From positions 1 through 39,112 of the forward strand of contig CALVRF010000001.1 of assembly GCA_944358495.1 (NCBI GenBank): a stretch of DNA of 39,112 nucleotides, written 5' to 3'. Source of the DNA: an uncultured Bacilli bacterium (GTDB taxonomy: Bacteria > Bacillota_I > Bacilli_A > RF39 > UBA660). Of the stretch, positions 15,481 through 24,140 are shown one piece after another. Each line of letters starts with the position of its first letter. Position 1 is the first letter of the stretch. The position numbers and the translations under genes are program-made. The notes below the pieces were generated by a model. That model ran no database searches. It was not told where the DNA came from and saw only the letters and a list, made by a program, of their open reading frames with translations.

Positions 15481-16158
15481 ATGACAGTTTTGAAAGTGGA
15501 AAATTTAACAAAAACATATGGAAAAGGTGCAACAGCGATCAATGCTGTAGATAATGTTAGTTTTAGTGTGGATAAAGGTGAGTTTGTCGCGATTGTTGGC
15601 CCTAGCGGTTGCGGGAAATCGACGCTTTTGCATTTGATTGGCGGAGTGGATCGTCCCACAAGTGGGAAGGTGTTTATCGAAGATGAGGACATTTATAAAC
15701 TAAGCGATGATAATTTAGCTATTTTTCGCCGTCGTCAAGTCGGGATAGTTTATCAGTTCTATAATTTAATACCGATTTTAAATGTTGAAGAAAATATTTG
15801 TTTGCCTTGTGACTTAGATGGAACAACAGTTGGTACTAAGAAAATTGATGATATGCTTGAGGTTTTAGCTTTAAAAAATAGACGTCAACATTTGCCTAAT
15901 CAATTATCCGGTGGACAACAACAGCGCGTATCAATCGGAAGAGCACTCATTAATAATCCAGCAATTATTTTGGCTGATGAACCGACGGGTAATTTAGATT
16001 CTAAGGCTAGTAGAGAAATTATGGATTTACTTAGGTTATCAAATAAAAAATATAAGCAGACAGTAATTGTTATTACCCATGATTTAAATATTGCATTGAA
16101 AGCAGATAGAGTTATTACGATGGCTGATGGTAAATTAATTAAGGATGAGAGGAACTGA
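15481..16158 (+). CDS. ABC transporter ATP-binding protein (MacB/LolD type)
   Basis: A 225-aa ATPase of the type that partners FtsX/MacB-like permeases. The Walker A GPSGCGKST is at residues 40-48. Signature LSGGQQQR and Walker B ILADEPTGNLD are intact, and a switch His follows in VIVITHD. ATG 15481 stands behind AAGGAGGGA; longer in-frame starts run through the preceding terminator and are unlikely. The permease starts two bases after its stop. A two-component system follows, so the pair probably handles a peptide, a lipoprotein or an envelope stress signal; it is not a BceAB-type permease (see the next gene). Confidence 0.93.
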   Translation: MTVLKVENLTKTYGKGATAINAVDNVSFSVDKGEFVAIVGPSGCGKSTLLHLIGGVDRPTSGKVFIEDEDIYKLSDDNLAIFRRRQVGIVYQFYNLIPILNVEENICLPCDLDGTTVGTKKIDDMLEVLALKNRRQHLPNQLSGGQQQRVSIGRALINNPAIILADEPTGNLDSKASREIMDLLRLSNKKYKQTVIVITHDLNIALKADRVITMADGKLIKDERN

Positions 16159-16159
16159 C

Positions 16160-18661
16160 ATGAAAAATTTAAAGAAATTGGCAGTTCGTAATTTACTTTT
16201 GAATAAGAAAAGAGCAACAGTTACGATTATCGGAATTATGCTTTCAACAGCACTTATTTGTGTAGTGGCCGGAATTGTCACTAGTTTCCAGGCGACATTT
16301 GTGGAAAATGCGATTATGGATAATGGTGACTATGAAGCGATATTTAAAAAGGTTGATAGCGAAGAAGTTAAGTATGTGGAAAACAACCGAAATGTTACCG
16401 ATTCTTTTAGAACTAGGGATTTAGGTTATGCTAAGTTTATTACTAGTATTGAAGAATATAGGCCTTATTTATATGTGAGTGAATATGACGATGAAGCTTT
16501 TAAACATATTCATGTGGAACTTACCGAAGGCAGGTTACCTAAAAATAGTAATGAAATTATCATCCCAAAAAGAATGAATCAGGATAGTTCAGTTGTTTAT
16601 AAAATCGGTGATAAATTGACGTTAGATATCGGAAAGCGTTATTTAGGTGGTGAAGAAGTTAATCAAAATGTAACGTATTCTGGTATTGATGGAGAGGAAG
16701 AAACTTTGGTTTCTGAAATGACCAAGGAATATACTATTGTTGGTATATTTACCGGAATTGGACCATCACTTGAACCTTATTCTGCGCCAGCTAGTACGTT
16801 AATTAGTTATTTGGATGATACGGCGACTAATTTTAATATTGGAGTATTATATACTAATCCAGTGCAGGCTAAAGAATTTAGTAAAGATATTAATGATGAT
16901 TTGAGCCAAGAATATGAAGTTATTTATAACGAAGATTTATTAGATGCCTATGGTGGAAATTTTAGTTCTTCGACGATGTCGATGTTTTATATCGTTGGAG
17001 CTATTGTCATTTTAATTATTTTGGTTTCTAGTGTATTTGTGATTAAAAATAGTTTTTCTATTTCTATTACCGAAAAATTCAAACAATATGGCATGCTTAT
17101 TAGTGTGGGGGCAACTTCTAAGCAAATTAAAAAAATGGTTTTATTTGAGGGCTTAATACTGGGCGTTATTGGTATTGCTTTGGGATTGATTTTAGGAATA
17201 TTAGTTATTTATGTTTTAGTTTTATTAATTAATTTAATTTTAGGAGATTATTTAAATAATTTAGAATTTGTTTATTATATTTCACCCTGGTCCTTGGTAG
17301 TTGCTTTACTATTTTCAATAATCACGATTTATTTATCGGCTATCTTGCCGGCGCGAAAAGCCGCCAAAATATCACCGATTGAAACGATTAGAGGTAGTGA
17401 TGATATAAAAATTAATAATAAAAAAATTCGCAGTCCAAAATTAGTGAAGAAAATTTTCGGCATTGGCGGAGAGATTGCTTATAAAAATTTGAAAAGAAGC
17501 CGAAAGAAGTATCGAACAACAGTTATTTCTTTAGTTGTTAGTATAATTATGTTTATTTCCATTTCGGCTTTGATTCAGTATAGTTTTAAAGTATCCAATG
17601 TGTATTATCAAAGCTTAGATTATAATGTATCAGTCTTTAATACTGCTGATGATAGCCAAGCTAGTTATGAACTTTATAAGGCTTTAGAGCAGATGTTTGA
17701 CAGTGCTTCAATAATTGAACGAACAGTAGAGATAGAAATTCCTGATGAGTATTTGACTAGTATGGGCAAGGAAATGAGTGGGAATGTAGATAGTTATTAT
17801 TTGATGCTAATGTCAATCGGGGATGAAGCTTATAAAAATTATGTTGATAAATTAGGTGGTAAGGCGGACGACTACGCAAAGGGCGGAATTTTACTTGATA
17901 ATGCGACAACTTTTATCGATGATAAAAAATATAGTGGGCATTTGTATAATTTGGAAGTTGGCGATGAAATTTCTGGAACCACCATCGATAGTGAAGATAA
18001 AATTAATATAAGAGTCGTTAAAAAGACGGATATCTTACCGATGAATTTAGGGGCATTACATTATGGCGTTTTAATTGTTTCTGATTCTTATATGGATAGT
18101 TTAGATTATTCTAGTGGGGCTTTTTATTTAAAGGACGATTCAGCTGATGAGGCAGCGAAAAAGATAAATGATTATATCGAAAATAATGATGAATATCGGA
18201 ATGTATTTGTGTCTAGCCTTGATGAAAGTATTAGAGAAAATAATGCGATTGTTTTAGTAATTTCTATTTTCCTTTATGGCTTTATTATGGTGATTACGTT
18301 AATTGGCGTAACTAATATTTTTAATACTATTACCACGAATATGAATTTACGCAGGAAAGAGTTTGCTATGTTAAAGTCGGTAGGCATGACAAGTAAGGAA
18401 TTTAATCGGATGATTAGATTAGAAAGTGTTTTTTATGGATTTAAGTCATTAATTATTGGCATACCATTAGGCTTGTTATTGTCGTACGGTATATATATGG
18501 GAATTAGTGAATCGTTAGAGACACCATATGTGGTGCCGATTGGTCCAATTATTATTTCGATAGTATTTGTCTTTGTGATAGTGTTTATTACGATGCATTA
18601 TTCTTTATCAAAAATTAATAAGGAAAATATTATTGAAACGATTCGTAGTGATAATATTTGA
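16160..18661 (+). CDS. FtsX-like ABC transporter permease
   Basis: An 833-aa membrane protein with two FtsX-type permease units. One helix near residues 18-38 is followed by a large outer domain (about 45-265), three helices (about 275-400), a fifth helix near 455-475, a second outer domain (about 480-690) and three more helices (about 700-815). This 8-helix, two-outer-domain layout is MacB-like and differs from the 10-helix BceB type. ATG 16160 follows GAGAGGA; the ATG at 16145 overlaps the ATPase gene and lacks a site. It works by coupling ATP hydrolysis to mechanical movement of the outer domains. Confidence 0.9.
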   Translation: MKNLKKLAVRNLLLNKKRATVTIIGIMLSTALICVVAGIVTSFQATFVENAIMDNGDYEAIFKKVDSEEVKYVENNRNVTDSFRTRDLGYAKFITSIEEYRPYLYVSEYDDEAFKHIHVELTEGRLPKNSNEIIIPKRMNQDSSVVYKIGDKLTLDIGKRYLGGEEVNQNVTYSGIDGEEETLVSEMTKEYTIVGIFTGIGPSLEPYSAPASTLISYLDDTATNFNIGVLYTNPVQAKEFSKDINDDLSQEYEVIYNEDLLDAYGGNFSSSTMSMFYIVGAIVILIILVSSVFVIKNSFSISITEKFKQYGMLISVGATSKQIKKMVLFEGLILGVIGIALGLILGILVIYVLVLLINLILGDYLNNLEFVYYISPWSLVVALLFSIITIYLSAILPARKAAKISPIETIRGSDDIKINNKKIRSPKLVKKIFGIGGEIAYKNLKRSRKKYRTTVISLVVSIIMFISISALIQYSFKVSNVYYQSLDYNVSVFNTADDSQASYELYKALEQMFDSASIIERTVEIEIPDEYLTSMGKEMSGNVDSYYLMLMSIGDEAYKNYVDKLGGKADDYAKGGILLDNATTFIDDKKYSGHLYNLEVGDEISGTTIDSEDKINIRVVKKTDILPMNLGALHYGVLIVSDSYMDSLDYSSGAFYLKDDSADEAAKKINDYIENNDEYRNVFVSSLDESIRENNAIVLVISIFLYGFIMVITLIGVTNIFNTITTNMNLRRKEFAMLKSVGMTSKEFNRMIRLESVFYGFKSLIIGIPLGLLLSYGIYMGISESLETPYVVPIGPIIISIVFVFVIVFITMHYSLSKINKENIIETIRSDNI

Positions 18662-18665
18662 TGAT

Positions 18666-18688
18666 AAAAGGGCTTTTTAAGTCCTTTT
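18666..18688 (+). terminator. Weak terminator or attenuator hairpin
   Basis: AAAAGGGC (18666-18673) pairs with GTCCTTTT (18681-18688, one G-U). There is no T tract beyond the stem, so read-through into the regulator genes is likely. Confidence 0.4.
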
Positions 18689-18689
18689 G

Positions 18690-18698
18690 TGTTATAAT
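18690..18698 (+). promoter_or_regulatory. Extended -10 promoter of the two-component system
   Basis: TGTTATAAT (18690-18698) lies 26 bases before the response regulator start. No convincing -35. Confidence 0.5.
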
Positions 18699-18724
18699 AC
18701 AGGTGATGAAAATTGGTGATAATC

Positions 18725-19375
18725 ATGAAAAAAATTTTGCTTTTGGAAGATAATGAGTCAATAATTAAGGGGTTAAAGTTTTTATTAGAAAAAGAAGGTT
18801 ATGAAGTGGTAGTTTTTCGCGATGTGCTGGCGATGAAGAAAATAAATTATAATGACTTTGATATTGCTATTTTGGATGTAATGTTGCCAGACGGCAGTGG
18901 TTTTGAGGTGTGCCATAATATTAAAAATGAGGCTAAAATACCGGTAATATTTTTGACGGCTAGAGATGAAGAAGATGATATTGTTCAGGGTTTTGAATTA
19001 GGCGCTGATGATTATATAGCGAAACCTTTTAGAAATAGAGAGCTACTTTCTAGAGTAAACCGATTAATAAAGGGGAATACGAAAATTATCGAGTGTCAAA
19101 ATGTTCGTATTGATGTTGCAGGGGCTAGAGTATATGTCGATGGTCAAGAAGTTAATTTTACGGCCTTAGAGTATAGAATTTTATTATTTTTATTTATGAA
19201 TATGGATAAGTTAATAACACGCGAGGCTATATTGGAAAAAATATGGGATGTGGCTGGTAATTTTGTTAATGACAACACTTTAACGGTTTATATTAAAAGA
19301 ATCAGGGCTAAACTTAATAATGATAAGTTGATTACGACAGTTAAGGGATTAGGATACCGGGTGAATAGCAAATGA
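18725..19375 (+). CDS. OmpR/PhoB-type response regulator
   Basis: A 216-aa regulator: receiver domain (about 1-115) with acidic pair Glu8-Asp9, phosphoacceptor Asp51 in ILDVMLPD, the TAR switch Thr and the AKPF lysine, then a winged-helix DNA-binding domain (about 125-216) ending VKGLGYRV. ATG 18725 is four bases after GGTGAT. The kinase start overlaps its stop (ATGATG), a tight operon. The obvious candidate target is the upstream ABC transporter operon. Confidence 0.95.
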   Translation: MKKILLLEDNESIIKGLKFLLEKEGYEVVVFRDVLAMKKINYNDFDIAILDVMLPDGSGFEVCHNIKNEAKIPVIFLTARDEEDDIVQGFELGADDYIAKPFRNRELLSRVNRLIKGNTKIIECQNVRIDVAGARVYVDGQEVNFTALEYRILLFLFMNMDKLITREAILEKIWDVAGNFVNDNTLTVYIKRIRAKLNNDKLITTVKGLGYRVNSK

Positions 19376-20562
19376 TGAAAAGTTTTAAAAATTTAATTAT
19401 TGGTTTGGTTTTGGCTAGCGTAGTTTTTATTATTTTGGCTAGCCTAGTAATTTATCAGCAGTATAACAATTATGTTAAAGCGGTCGATGTGACTATGGCA
19501 GGAATTGTCAATGAGGTTAGAGAAAAGTATCCTAATGTTTCTGAGGAAAGGTTGATTGAATTATTAAATAGTAATTCTAATGATTTTGAGTCACTTGCAA
19601 GTTATGGTATTGATAGGGAAGCGGTTATTCAGCTGAAGAGCCAATTACAGGGAAATATATTAATGATGACTTTACTGATATTAGTAATGATTGCGGTGTT
19701 AGGTTTGATGTTTTGGTTTTTTATTAAAGCACGCCGGAAACAAATAAAAAATATTGAGGAGTATATTGAGGCTATTAGTAATTTAAATTATTCATTGGAT
19801 ATTGTGGATAATGATGAGGGTGAACTTTCTAAGTTAAAAAATAATTTGTATAAGCTCGTTTTGATGTTAAAGGAAACGTCGCTTAAGGCGGTTAATGAAA
19901 AAGCTATTTTCCAAGAGTCGGTAGCTAATATTTCGCATCAGTTAAAGACGCCTTTAACTTCAATCTTAATTTTACTGGATAATTTGAAAAATGAAGAAAT
20001 GGATGAAAAAACACGAAATGATTTTATTAAAGAAATTGTTTCACAAGTTACTTTGATGAATTTCTTGGTGGTATCGATGCTAAAGCTAGCTAAATTAGAT
20101 GCTGGAGCGATTGACATGAAAAAGGAAGCAATAAATTCTTTGGAGCTGGTTCAAGATGCTGTGAAAAACTTAGATGTATTAATGGATATTAAAAATATTC
20201 AGGTAGAATTTAAGGGTTCTGGAGATGTTTTTATGGGCGATTATCGATGGCAACTGGAAGCGCTTACGAATATTATAAAGAACTCTGTAGAATATTCAGC
20301 GCCCAATGGCAAGATTAAAATTGAGCTTAGTAGTACGAAATTTGGGGTTAAAATTTTAATTATTGATGAGGGTAAAGGTATTAGTAAAAAAGAATTAAAA
20401 CATATTTTTGATAGATTTTATAATGGTGAAAATGCCAGCGATAGTAGCATTGGTATTGGTCTTTCATTAGCTAAGTCAATTATTGAAAAAGATAATGGAT
20501 ATATTAGGGTAGAGTCAACGTTAGGTAAGGGCACAACATTTGAGATAAATTATATGAAATAA
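19372..20562 (+). CDS. Sensor histidine kinase
   Basis: A 396-aa membrane kinase with two helices (about residues 8-28 and 95-117) enclosing a short outer segment of about 65 residues. Next come a linker, a dimerisation domain with His189 in NISHQLKTP, and an HATPase domain with the N box NIIKNSVEYS, G1 DEGKGIS, F box FDRFY and G2 GIGLSLAKSI. All catalytic elements are present. The outer loop is small but larger than in the intramembrane-sensing BceS type. It pairs with the preceding regulator, and ATG 19372 overlaps that gene's stop. Confidence 0.94.
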   Translation: MMKSFKNLIIGLVLASVVFIILASLVIYQQYNNYVKAVDVTMAGIVNEVREKYPNVSEERLIELLNSNSNDFESLASYGIDREAVIQLKSQLQGNILMMTLLILVMIAVLGLMFWFFIKARRKQIKNIEEYIEAISNLNYSLDIVDNDEGELSKLKNNLYKLVLMLKETSLKAVNEKAIFQESVANISHQLKTPLTSILILLDNLKNEEMDEKTRNDFIKEIVSQVTLMNFLVVSMLKLAKLDAGAIDMKKEAINSLELVQDAVKNLDVLMDIKNIQVEFKGSGDVFMGDYRWQLEALTNIIKNSVEYSAPNGKIKIELSSTKFGVKILIIDEGKGISKKELKHIFDRFYNGENASDSSIGIGLSLAKSIIEKDNGYIRVESTLGKGTTFEINYMK

Positions 20563-20591
20563 TTAGTGTTTGGAAAAAAACACGCAATATC

Positions 20592-20620
20592 TTGGTTTAG
20601 AGTAATTACTTTTTTATAAT
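20592..20620 (+). promoter_or_regulatory. Sigma-A-like promoter
   Basis: TTGGTT (20592-20597), a 17-base spacer and TATAAT (20615-20620), about 40 bases before the holin-like gene. Confidence 0.6.
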
Positions 20621-20659
20621 TTTGTGCATTAAATATTATAAGAAAGTGAGGTGCTTTTT

Positions 20660-20917
20660 GTGGATGTTGTTAGTTATATATTGGACAATAAATTAATATT
20701 GATTCCGGTTTTATATGTGATAAATTATATTGTTAAAAAGACGAAAGTTATAAGTGATAAGTTTTTACCTTTGGTATTATTGGTAGTTGGCATTTTGTTA
20801 TCGGTATTGATGGGTGGCGATACGATTATTAATAATATTGTACAAGGAATATTAGTGACTGGGGCGACGGTACTGACGGACCAAATTGTGGTGCAGACAA
20901 AAAATAAGACCACCTGA
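20660..20917 (+). CDS. Holin-like small membrane protein (Hol44 type)
   Basis: An 85-aa protein with helices at about residues 10-25, 37-53 and 55-78. The order of elements (LDNKLILIPVLYVINYIVKK, KFLPLVLLVVGIL, IVQGILVTGATVLTDQIV) matches phage holins of the Hol44/holin superfamily V type, which open the membrane for endolysins. The start GTG 20660 follows GAGGTG. No endolysin or other phage gene is near, so it may be a domesticated holin or act in release or death. A terminator-like hairpin overlaps its stop. Confidence 0.65.
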   Translation: MDVVSYILDNKLILIPVLYVINYIVKKTKVISDKFLPLVLLVVGILLSVLMGGDTIINNIVQGILVTGATVLTDQIVVQTKNKTT

Positions 20918-20930
20918 TGAGTGGTCTTTA
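20906..20930 (+). terminator. Terminator-like hairpin
   Basis: AAGACCAC (20906-20913) pairs with GTGGTCTT (20921-20928). The T tract is short, so it may be leaky. Confidence 0.5.
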
Positions 20931-20954
20931 AAATTGCCTAGTGATTTAAGGAAA

Positions 20955-21200
20955 ATGATGATTGATTCTTCTAATCGCGGGGTTAGAGTTAAGCATTTTT
21001 CATTTTGCCCTAGTAAGTTTAAAGAGGGCCGAATTATGAGTACGGCCGATAAAAAGGAGGCTATTATCGATGATACGATTGATAGTATTCGAAAAAACGA
21101 CTTTAAAGCATTTCATGGAGCTTCTACTTTGATAACGGGCGCTAATAAGAATTTAGAGGGATATGAGGAAATGCAAGAATTTATTAAAAATAGAAGATAA
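20955..21200 (+). CDS. Hypothetical protein, 81 aa
   Basis: Not recognised. A small soluble protein with an N-terminal basic part (residues about 1-28) and an acidic helical middle (KKEAIIDDTIDSIRKNDFKAF). ATG 20955 is preceded by AAGG at 20948-20951. Coding character extends a few codons upstream (LPSDLRK), so a TTG start at 20934 is possible, but that would lie directly after the hairpin and lacks a ribosome binding site. It ends before a strong bidirectional terminator. It could also be the 3' remnant of a longer gene. Confidence 0.5.
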   Translation: MMIDSSNRGVRVKHFSFCPSKFKEGRIMSTADKKEAIIDDTIDSIRKNDFKAFHGASTLITGANKNLEGYEEMQEFIKNRR

Positions 21201-21207
21201 TTTTATA

Positions 21208-21242
21208 AAAATAACAATACGGAAATAATGTATTGTTATTTT
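21208..21242. terminator. Bidirectional terminator
   Basis: AAAATAACAATAC (21208-21220) and GTATTGTTATTTT (21230-21242) form a 13-bp stem with T runs on both strands, between convergent genes. Confidence 0.85.
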
Positions 21243-21243
21243 A

Positions 21244-22227
21244 TTATCTATGAAATTTTTTAAGTTGTTTACGGACTAATACGGAACCTTTTTCTTCAGT
21301 GGCTTCAAATCTTTGAAAGACATCTTCTATTATACCATTACCAAGTAAAACTTGATTGATAGCACTATCTATTTCTTTTCTTGTGCTATTTGAACCGTTC
21401 TTATATGTATGAAATAAAGCGGTTGCAAGTAAGGTGGATATTATATATGTTTCAAAATCGATAATACTCGGACTATTTTCTTGTGTATATTCTAGATATG
21501 TTTTTTTCATAATGCATTCTTTTAAGTCTAGTAATCTATATAATGTTCTTAAGGTTAGTAAATGCTTGGTATCATCTAAATCCATGGCTCCTACTTTTTC
21601 CATAAAAATGGATAAAGCCTCATCATGTAATTTATTATATACACTACCTTTATTTCTATTTAATAAAGCATGGTATAATTCGTGGATGTATGTCATTTTT
21701 TGATTATCTTGGCAAGGTCCTAATAAGATAATTTCGCTTAGGTATACTGGCAATTTTTCCAAAAAGGTTTGATCTAAGTCTTTAAAGCTGTAAAAACTTT
21801 GAAAAATGCAGCTACCACTGGGCTCATTATCGGTATTTAGATATACTGGAATATTGGTGGAATCAATCCATTCAACGTGATTTTTAATGAACCTTATGAT
21901 TTTATCATATTTTTTGGGTTTGGGGTTGGTTCCGAATTTAGCGATAACCATTGAAGTTAAATAATCATTATTAGTATAAGGAACGCGGATATTTATCCCA
22001 TTGGTGTGTTTTTCTACAACATATTTTCCAGCTTTTAAAATGTCATTAATGGAACAAAAATGAAATGATAAACGATTATCCCAGCTAGCATTTAGATGGT
22101 CAATAGCAGAATACCTTAATCTTTTATATTCTTGGGTGGCAAAGAAGTCAGAAGTATATGTCTTATGGCCATGAAATAACATTTTTTTGTGCAAAATATT
22201 TAGTTCATTCTCACTAAGTTTAATCAT
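21244..22227 (-). CDS. Putative zinc metalloprotease (HExxH), unknown family
   Basis: A 327-aa soluble protein. The visible motif is YIHELYHALLNRNKG (about residues 176-190), an HExxH zinc site. Downstream HDEALSIFMEKVG could supply a Glu third ligand, as in gluzincin or IrrE-like zincins. No signal peptide or membrane helix. It does not match a named family that I recognise, and substrate and role are unknown. ATG 22227 follows AGAAGGAA, and a near-consensus promoter lies upstream, so it should be well expressed. A terminator follows. Confidence 0.65.
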   Translation of the reverse strand: MIKLSENELNILHKKMLFHGHKTYTSDFFATQEYKRLRYSAIDHLNASWDNRLSFHFCSINDILKAGKYVVEKHTNGINIRVPYTNNDYLTSMVIAKFGTNPKPKKYDKIIRFIKNHVEWIDSTNIPVYLNTDNEPSGSCIFQSFYSFKDLDQTFLEKLPVYLSEIILLGPCQDNQKMTYIHELYHALLNRNKGSVYNKLHDEALSIFMEKVGAMDLDDTKHLLTLRTLYRLLDLKECIMKKTYLEYTQENSPSIIDFETYIISTLLATALFHTYKNGSNSTRKEIDSAINQVLLGNGIIEDVFQRFEATEEKGSVLVRKQLKKFHR

Positions 22228-22263
22228 AGATTTTCCTTCTTTCTAAAGTTTTGTATGGAGCTT

Positions 22264-22291
22264 ATTATATATCAAACCAATATTTTGTCAA
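22264..22291 (-). promoter_or_regulatory. Near-consensus promoter
   Basis: On the minus strand TTGACA (22291-22286), a 16-base spacer and TATAAT (22269-22264), directed into the metalloprotease-like gene. Confidence 0.8.
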
Positions 22292-22386
22292 GGATATGAA
22301 AGGGATATTATGTAGAATAAAGCTGTCGCAAAAGTGACATATTTAGGGAAAAAATTATATATAATAATATGGGAAAGGATGAGTGG

Positions 22387-23766
22387 ATGAACAAGAGAAA
22401 TATAAAATTTATTCTGTTGATCGTTTTGATTACTTTATTTTTAATTGGTATGCTTATTTTTTATAGTTCTAAAACAGAAGAGCAAGGACAAAATGTAAAT
22501 AAAATTACAACAACCGTAATGAGTGTAGGGAACAATGCATTAACAGTTCAAGATAATAATCATGTTATTTATACATTTGCTATTGATGGTGGAGATATTG
22601 ACGTTGGCGATATTATAGAACTAGAATATGTTGGCGAGCTGAATAAAAATGTGGATTTACAAGATATTCAAGTTATTAATTATAGCTCAGTTAATGTAAC
22701 TGAAGATGAAGATGGTATTCCTGATGATTGGCAAGATAATGGAATATTTAGTGACTTCTATATTCAAGCTAATGAAAAATTAAAAGAAATGGCTTTGGAG
22801 GAAAAAATTTCCCAAATATTGTTGGTTAGATATCCGGATAGCAATGGTATGATTATTTTACAGGAAAATCAATTTGGTGGTTACGTGTTTTTTGAAAGAG
22901 ATTTTCAAAATAAATCATCAAAACAAGTAAAAAGTATGATGAATAGTTTACAAAATGTTGCTAAAATTCCGATATTAACGGCTGTCGATGAGGAAGGGGG
23001 AAAAGTGGTTAGAGTTAGTAGTAATCCTAAATTAATGAGTGAGCCATTTAAGTCATCTAAGGAATTATATTTATCTGGTGGTTTTGAAGCCATAAAAAAA
23101 GATACTGTTGAAAAGAGTGGTATATTATATAATTTAGGATTAAATGTTAATTTGGCGCCGGTTGTTGACGTGGCAACTGATTCTAGTGCTTATATGTACG
23201 GGAGAACTTTAGGTGAGGATACTGCGACTACTGCAACTTATGCTAAAACGGTAATTGGAGCTAGTAAAGGAACAAGTGTATCTTATACTTTGAAACATTT
23301 CCCAGGTTATGGCAATAACAAAGATACTCATGAAGGTGAGGTAACTGATGAACGTTCATATGATGAAATAGTTAAAAATGATTTGCCACCATTTGAAGCT
23401 GGTATTGATGCTGGAGCAGAAGCTGTTTTAGTTAGTCATAATATAGTTAATAGCATTGACTCTGAGAATCCAGCTTCATTATCTCCGAGTGTTCATAATC
23501 TACTTAGAAATGAATTAGGATTTACGGGGATTATTATTACTGATGATTTGGCGATGGGTGCGGTTTCTAATGTTGAAGCTGCAACGGTAAAAGCGGTATT
23601 GGCTGGTAATGATTTAATTATTACTACTGATTATGCTAAAAGTATAGATTCCATTAAGACGGCCATTCAAAATAAAACAATTGATGCAAGACTAGTTGAT
23701 AAACTAGCCTTTAGAGTAATTGCTTGGAAGTATTATAAAGGTTTAATGGTTGATAATCAAAAATAA
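22387..23766 (+). CDS. Membrane-anchored glycoside hydrolase family 3 (NagZ-like)
   Basis: A 459-aa protein: N-terminal membrane helix (about 7-26), a small beta-rich domain (about 35-110), then a GH3 TIM barrel. NagZ-type signatures are clear: DEEGGKVVR, LAPVVDVATD, KHFPGYGNNKDTHEG (from about residue 303, with the Asp-His catalytic dyad) and ITDDLAMG with the nucleophile near Asp386. Such enzymes remove beta-linked N-acetylglucosamine from peptidoglycan fragments. The helix without cleavage site suggests action on the outer face. ATG 22387 is preferred because AAAGGATGAG lies just upstream; ATG 22369 is less likely. The divergent neighbour is the metalloprotease-like gene. Confidence 0.9.
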   Translation: MNKRNIKFILLIVLITLFLIGMLIFYSSKTEEQGQNVNKITTTVMSVGNNALTVQDNNHVIYTFAIDGGDIDVGDIIELEYVGELNKNVDLQDIQVINYSSVNVTEDEDGIPDDWQDNGIFSDFYIQANEKLKEMALEEKISQILLVRYPDSNGMIILQENQFGGYVFFERDFQNKSSKQVKSMMNSLQNVAKIPILTAVDEEGGKVVRVSSNPKLMSEPFKSSKELYLSGGFEAIKKDTVEKSGILYNLGLNVNLAPVVDVATDSSAYMYGRTLGEDTATTATYAKTVIGASKGTSVSYTLKHFPGYGNNKDTHEGEVTDERSYDEIVKNDLPPFEAGIDAGAEAVLVSHNIVNSIDSENPASLSPSVHNLLRNELGFTGIIITDDLAMGAVSNVEAATVKAVLAGNDLIITTDYAKSIDSIKTAIQNKTIDARLVDKLAFRVIAWKYYKGLMVDNQK

Positions 23767-23861
23767 AGGGAAAAATCTAGGACACTTGATGTTTTTGAAT
23801 TTGTCTACTTTTTGTGTACATGTTCATATTGCAAAAGTCATTAGATTTTTTTTTGAAAAAA

Positions 23862-24073
23862 GTGATATAAATGTGATATTGTAAAATAAAAACCCTTATA
23901 AAATAAGGGCTAAACTACTAAATTGGTGGAGAATAAGGATTTTATTTATCGATATTAAATAATTTTAAAAATATAGTTTTCCTTTTAATTTCAACCTTTT
24001 TGGTTTATTTATATTTAAAAAGGTTTAAAGTAAATTTATAAAAATTAAGAAAAAAATGATATAAAAATGATAT
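23862..24073. repeat. att copy 1 (tRNA-Ala 3' end with arm sites)
   Basis: Core TTGGTGGAGAATAAGG (23923-23938) equals the complement of the last bases of tRNA-Ala including CCA. To its left is a paired GTGATAT direct repeat (23862-23868, 23873-23879) and a hairpin AACCCTT/AAGGG. To its right, about 118 bases away, is a paired ATGATAT repeat (24056-24062, 24067-24073). The whole unit is about 210 bp and nearly identical in plan to copies 2 and 3. It fills most of the 374-base gap between the GH3 gene and the precursor gene; the rest (23767-23861) holds only a degenerate terminator-like stretch. Confidence 0.85.
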
Positions 24074-24090
24074 TGATTTATATAACACAT

Positions 24091-24119
24091 TTGACAATAT
24101 TACTAAATGTTGATATTAT
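24091..24119 (+). promoter_or_regulatory. Near-consensus promoter of the RiPP-like operon
   Basis: TTGACA (24091-24096), a 17-base spacer and TATTAT (24114-24119), 22 bases before the precursor ATG. Confidence 0.8.
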
Positions 24120-24140
24120 AGCCATAAAGGAGGAACTTTA

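Noticed and set aside
16160..20562. BceAB-RS type antibiotic-sensing module
   Set aside because: The permease has 8 helices and two large outer domains rather than 10 helices with one, and the kinase has an outer loop of about 65 residues, unlike BceS.
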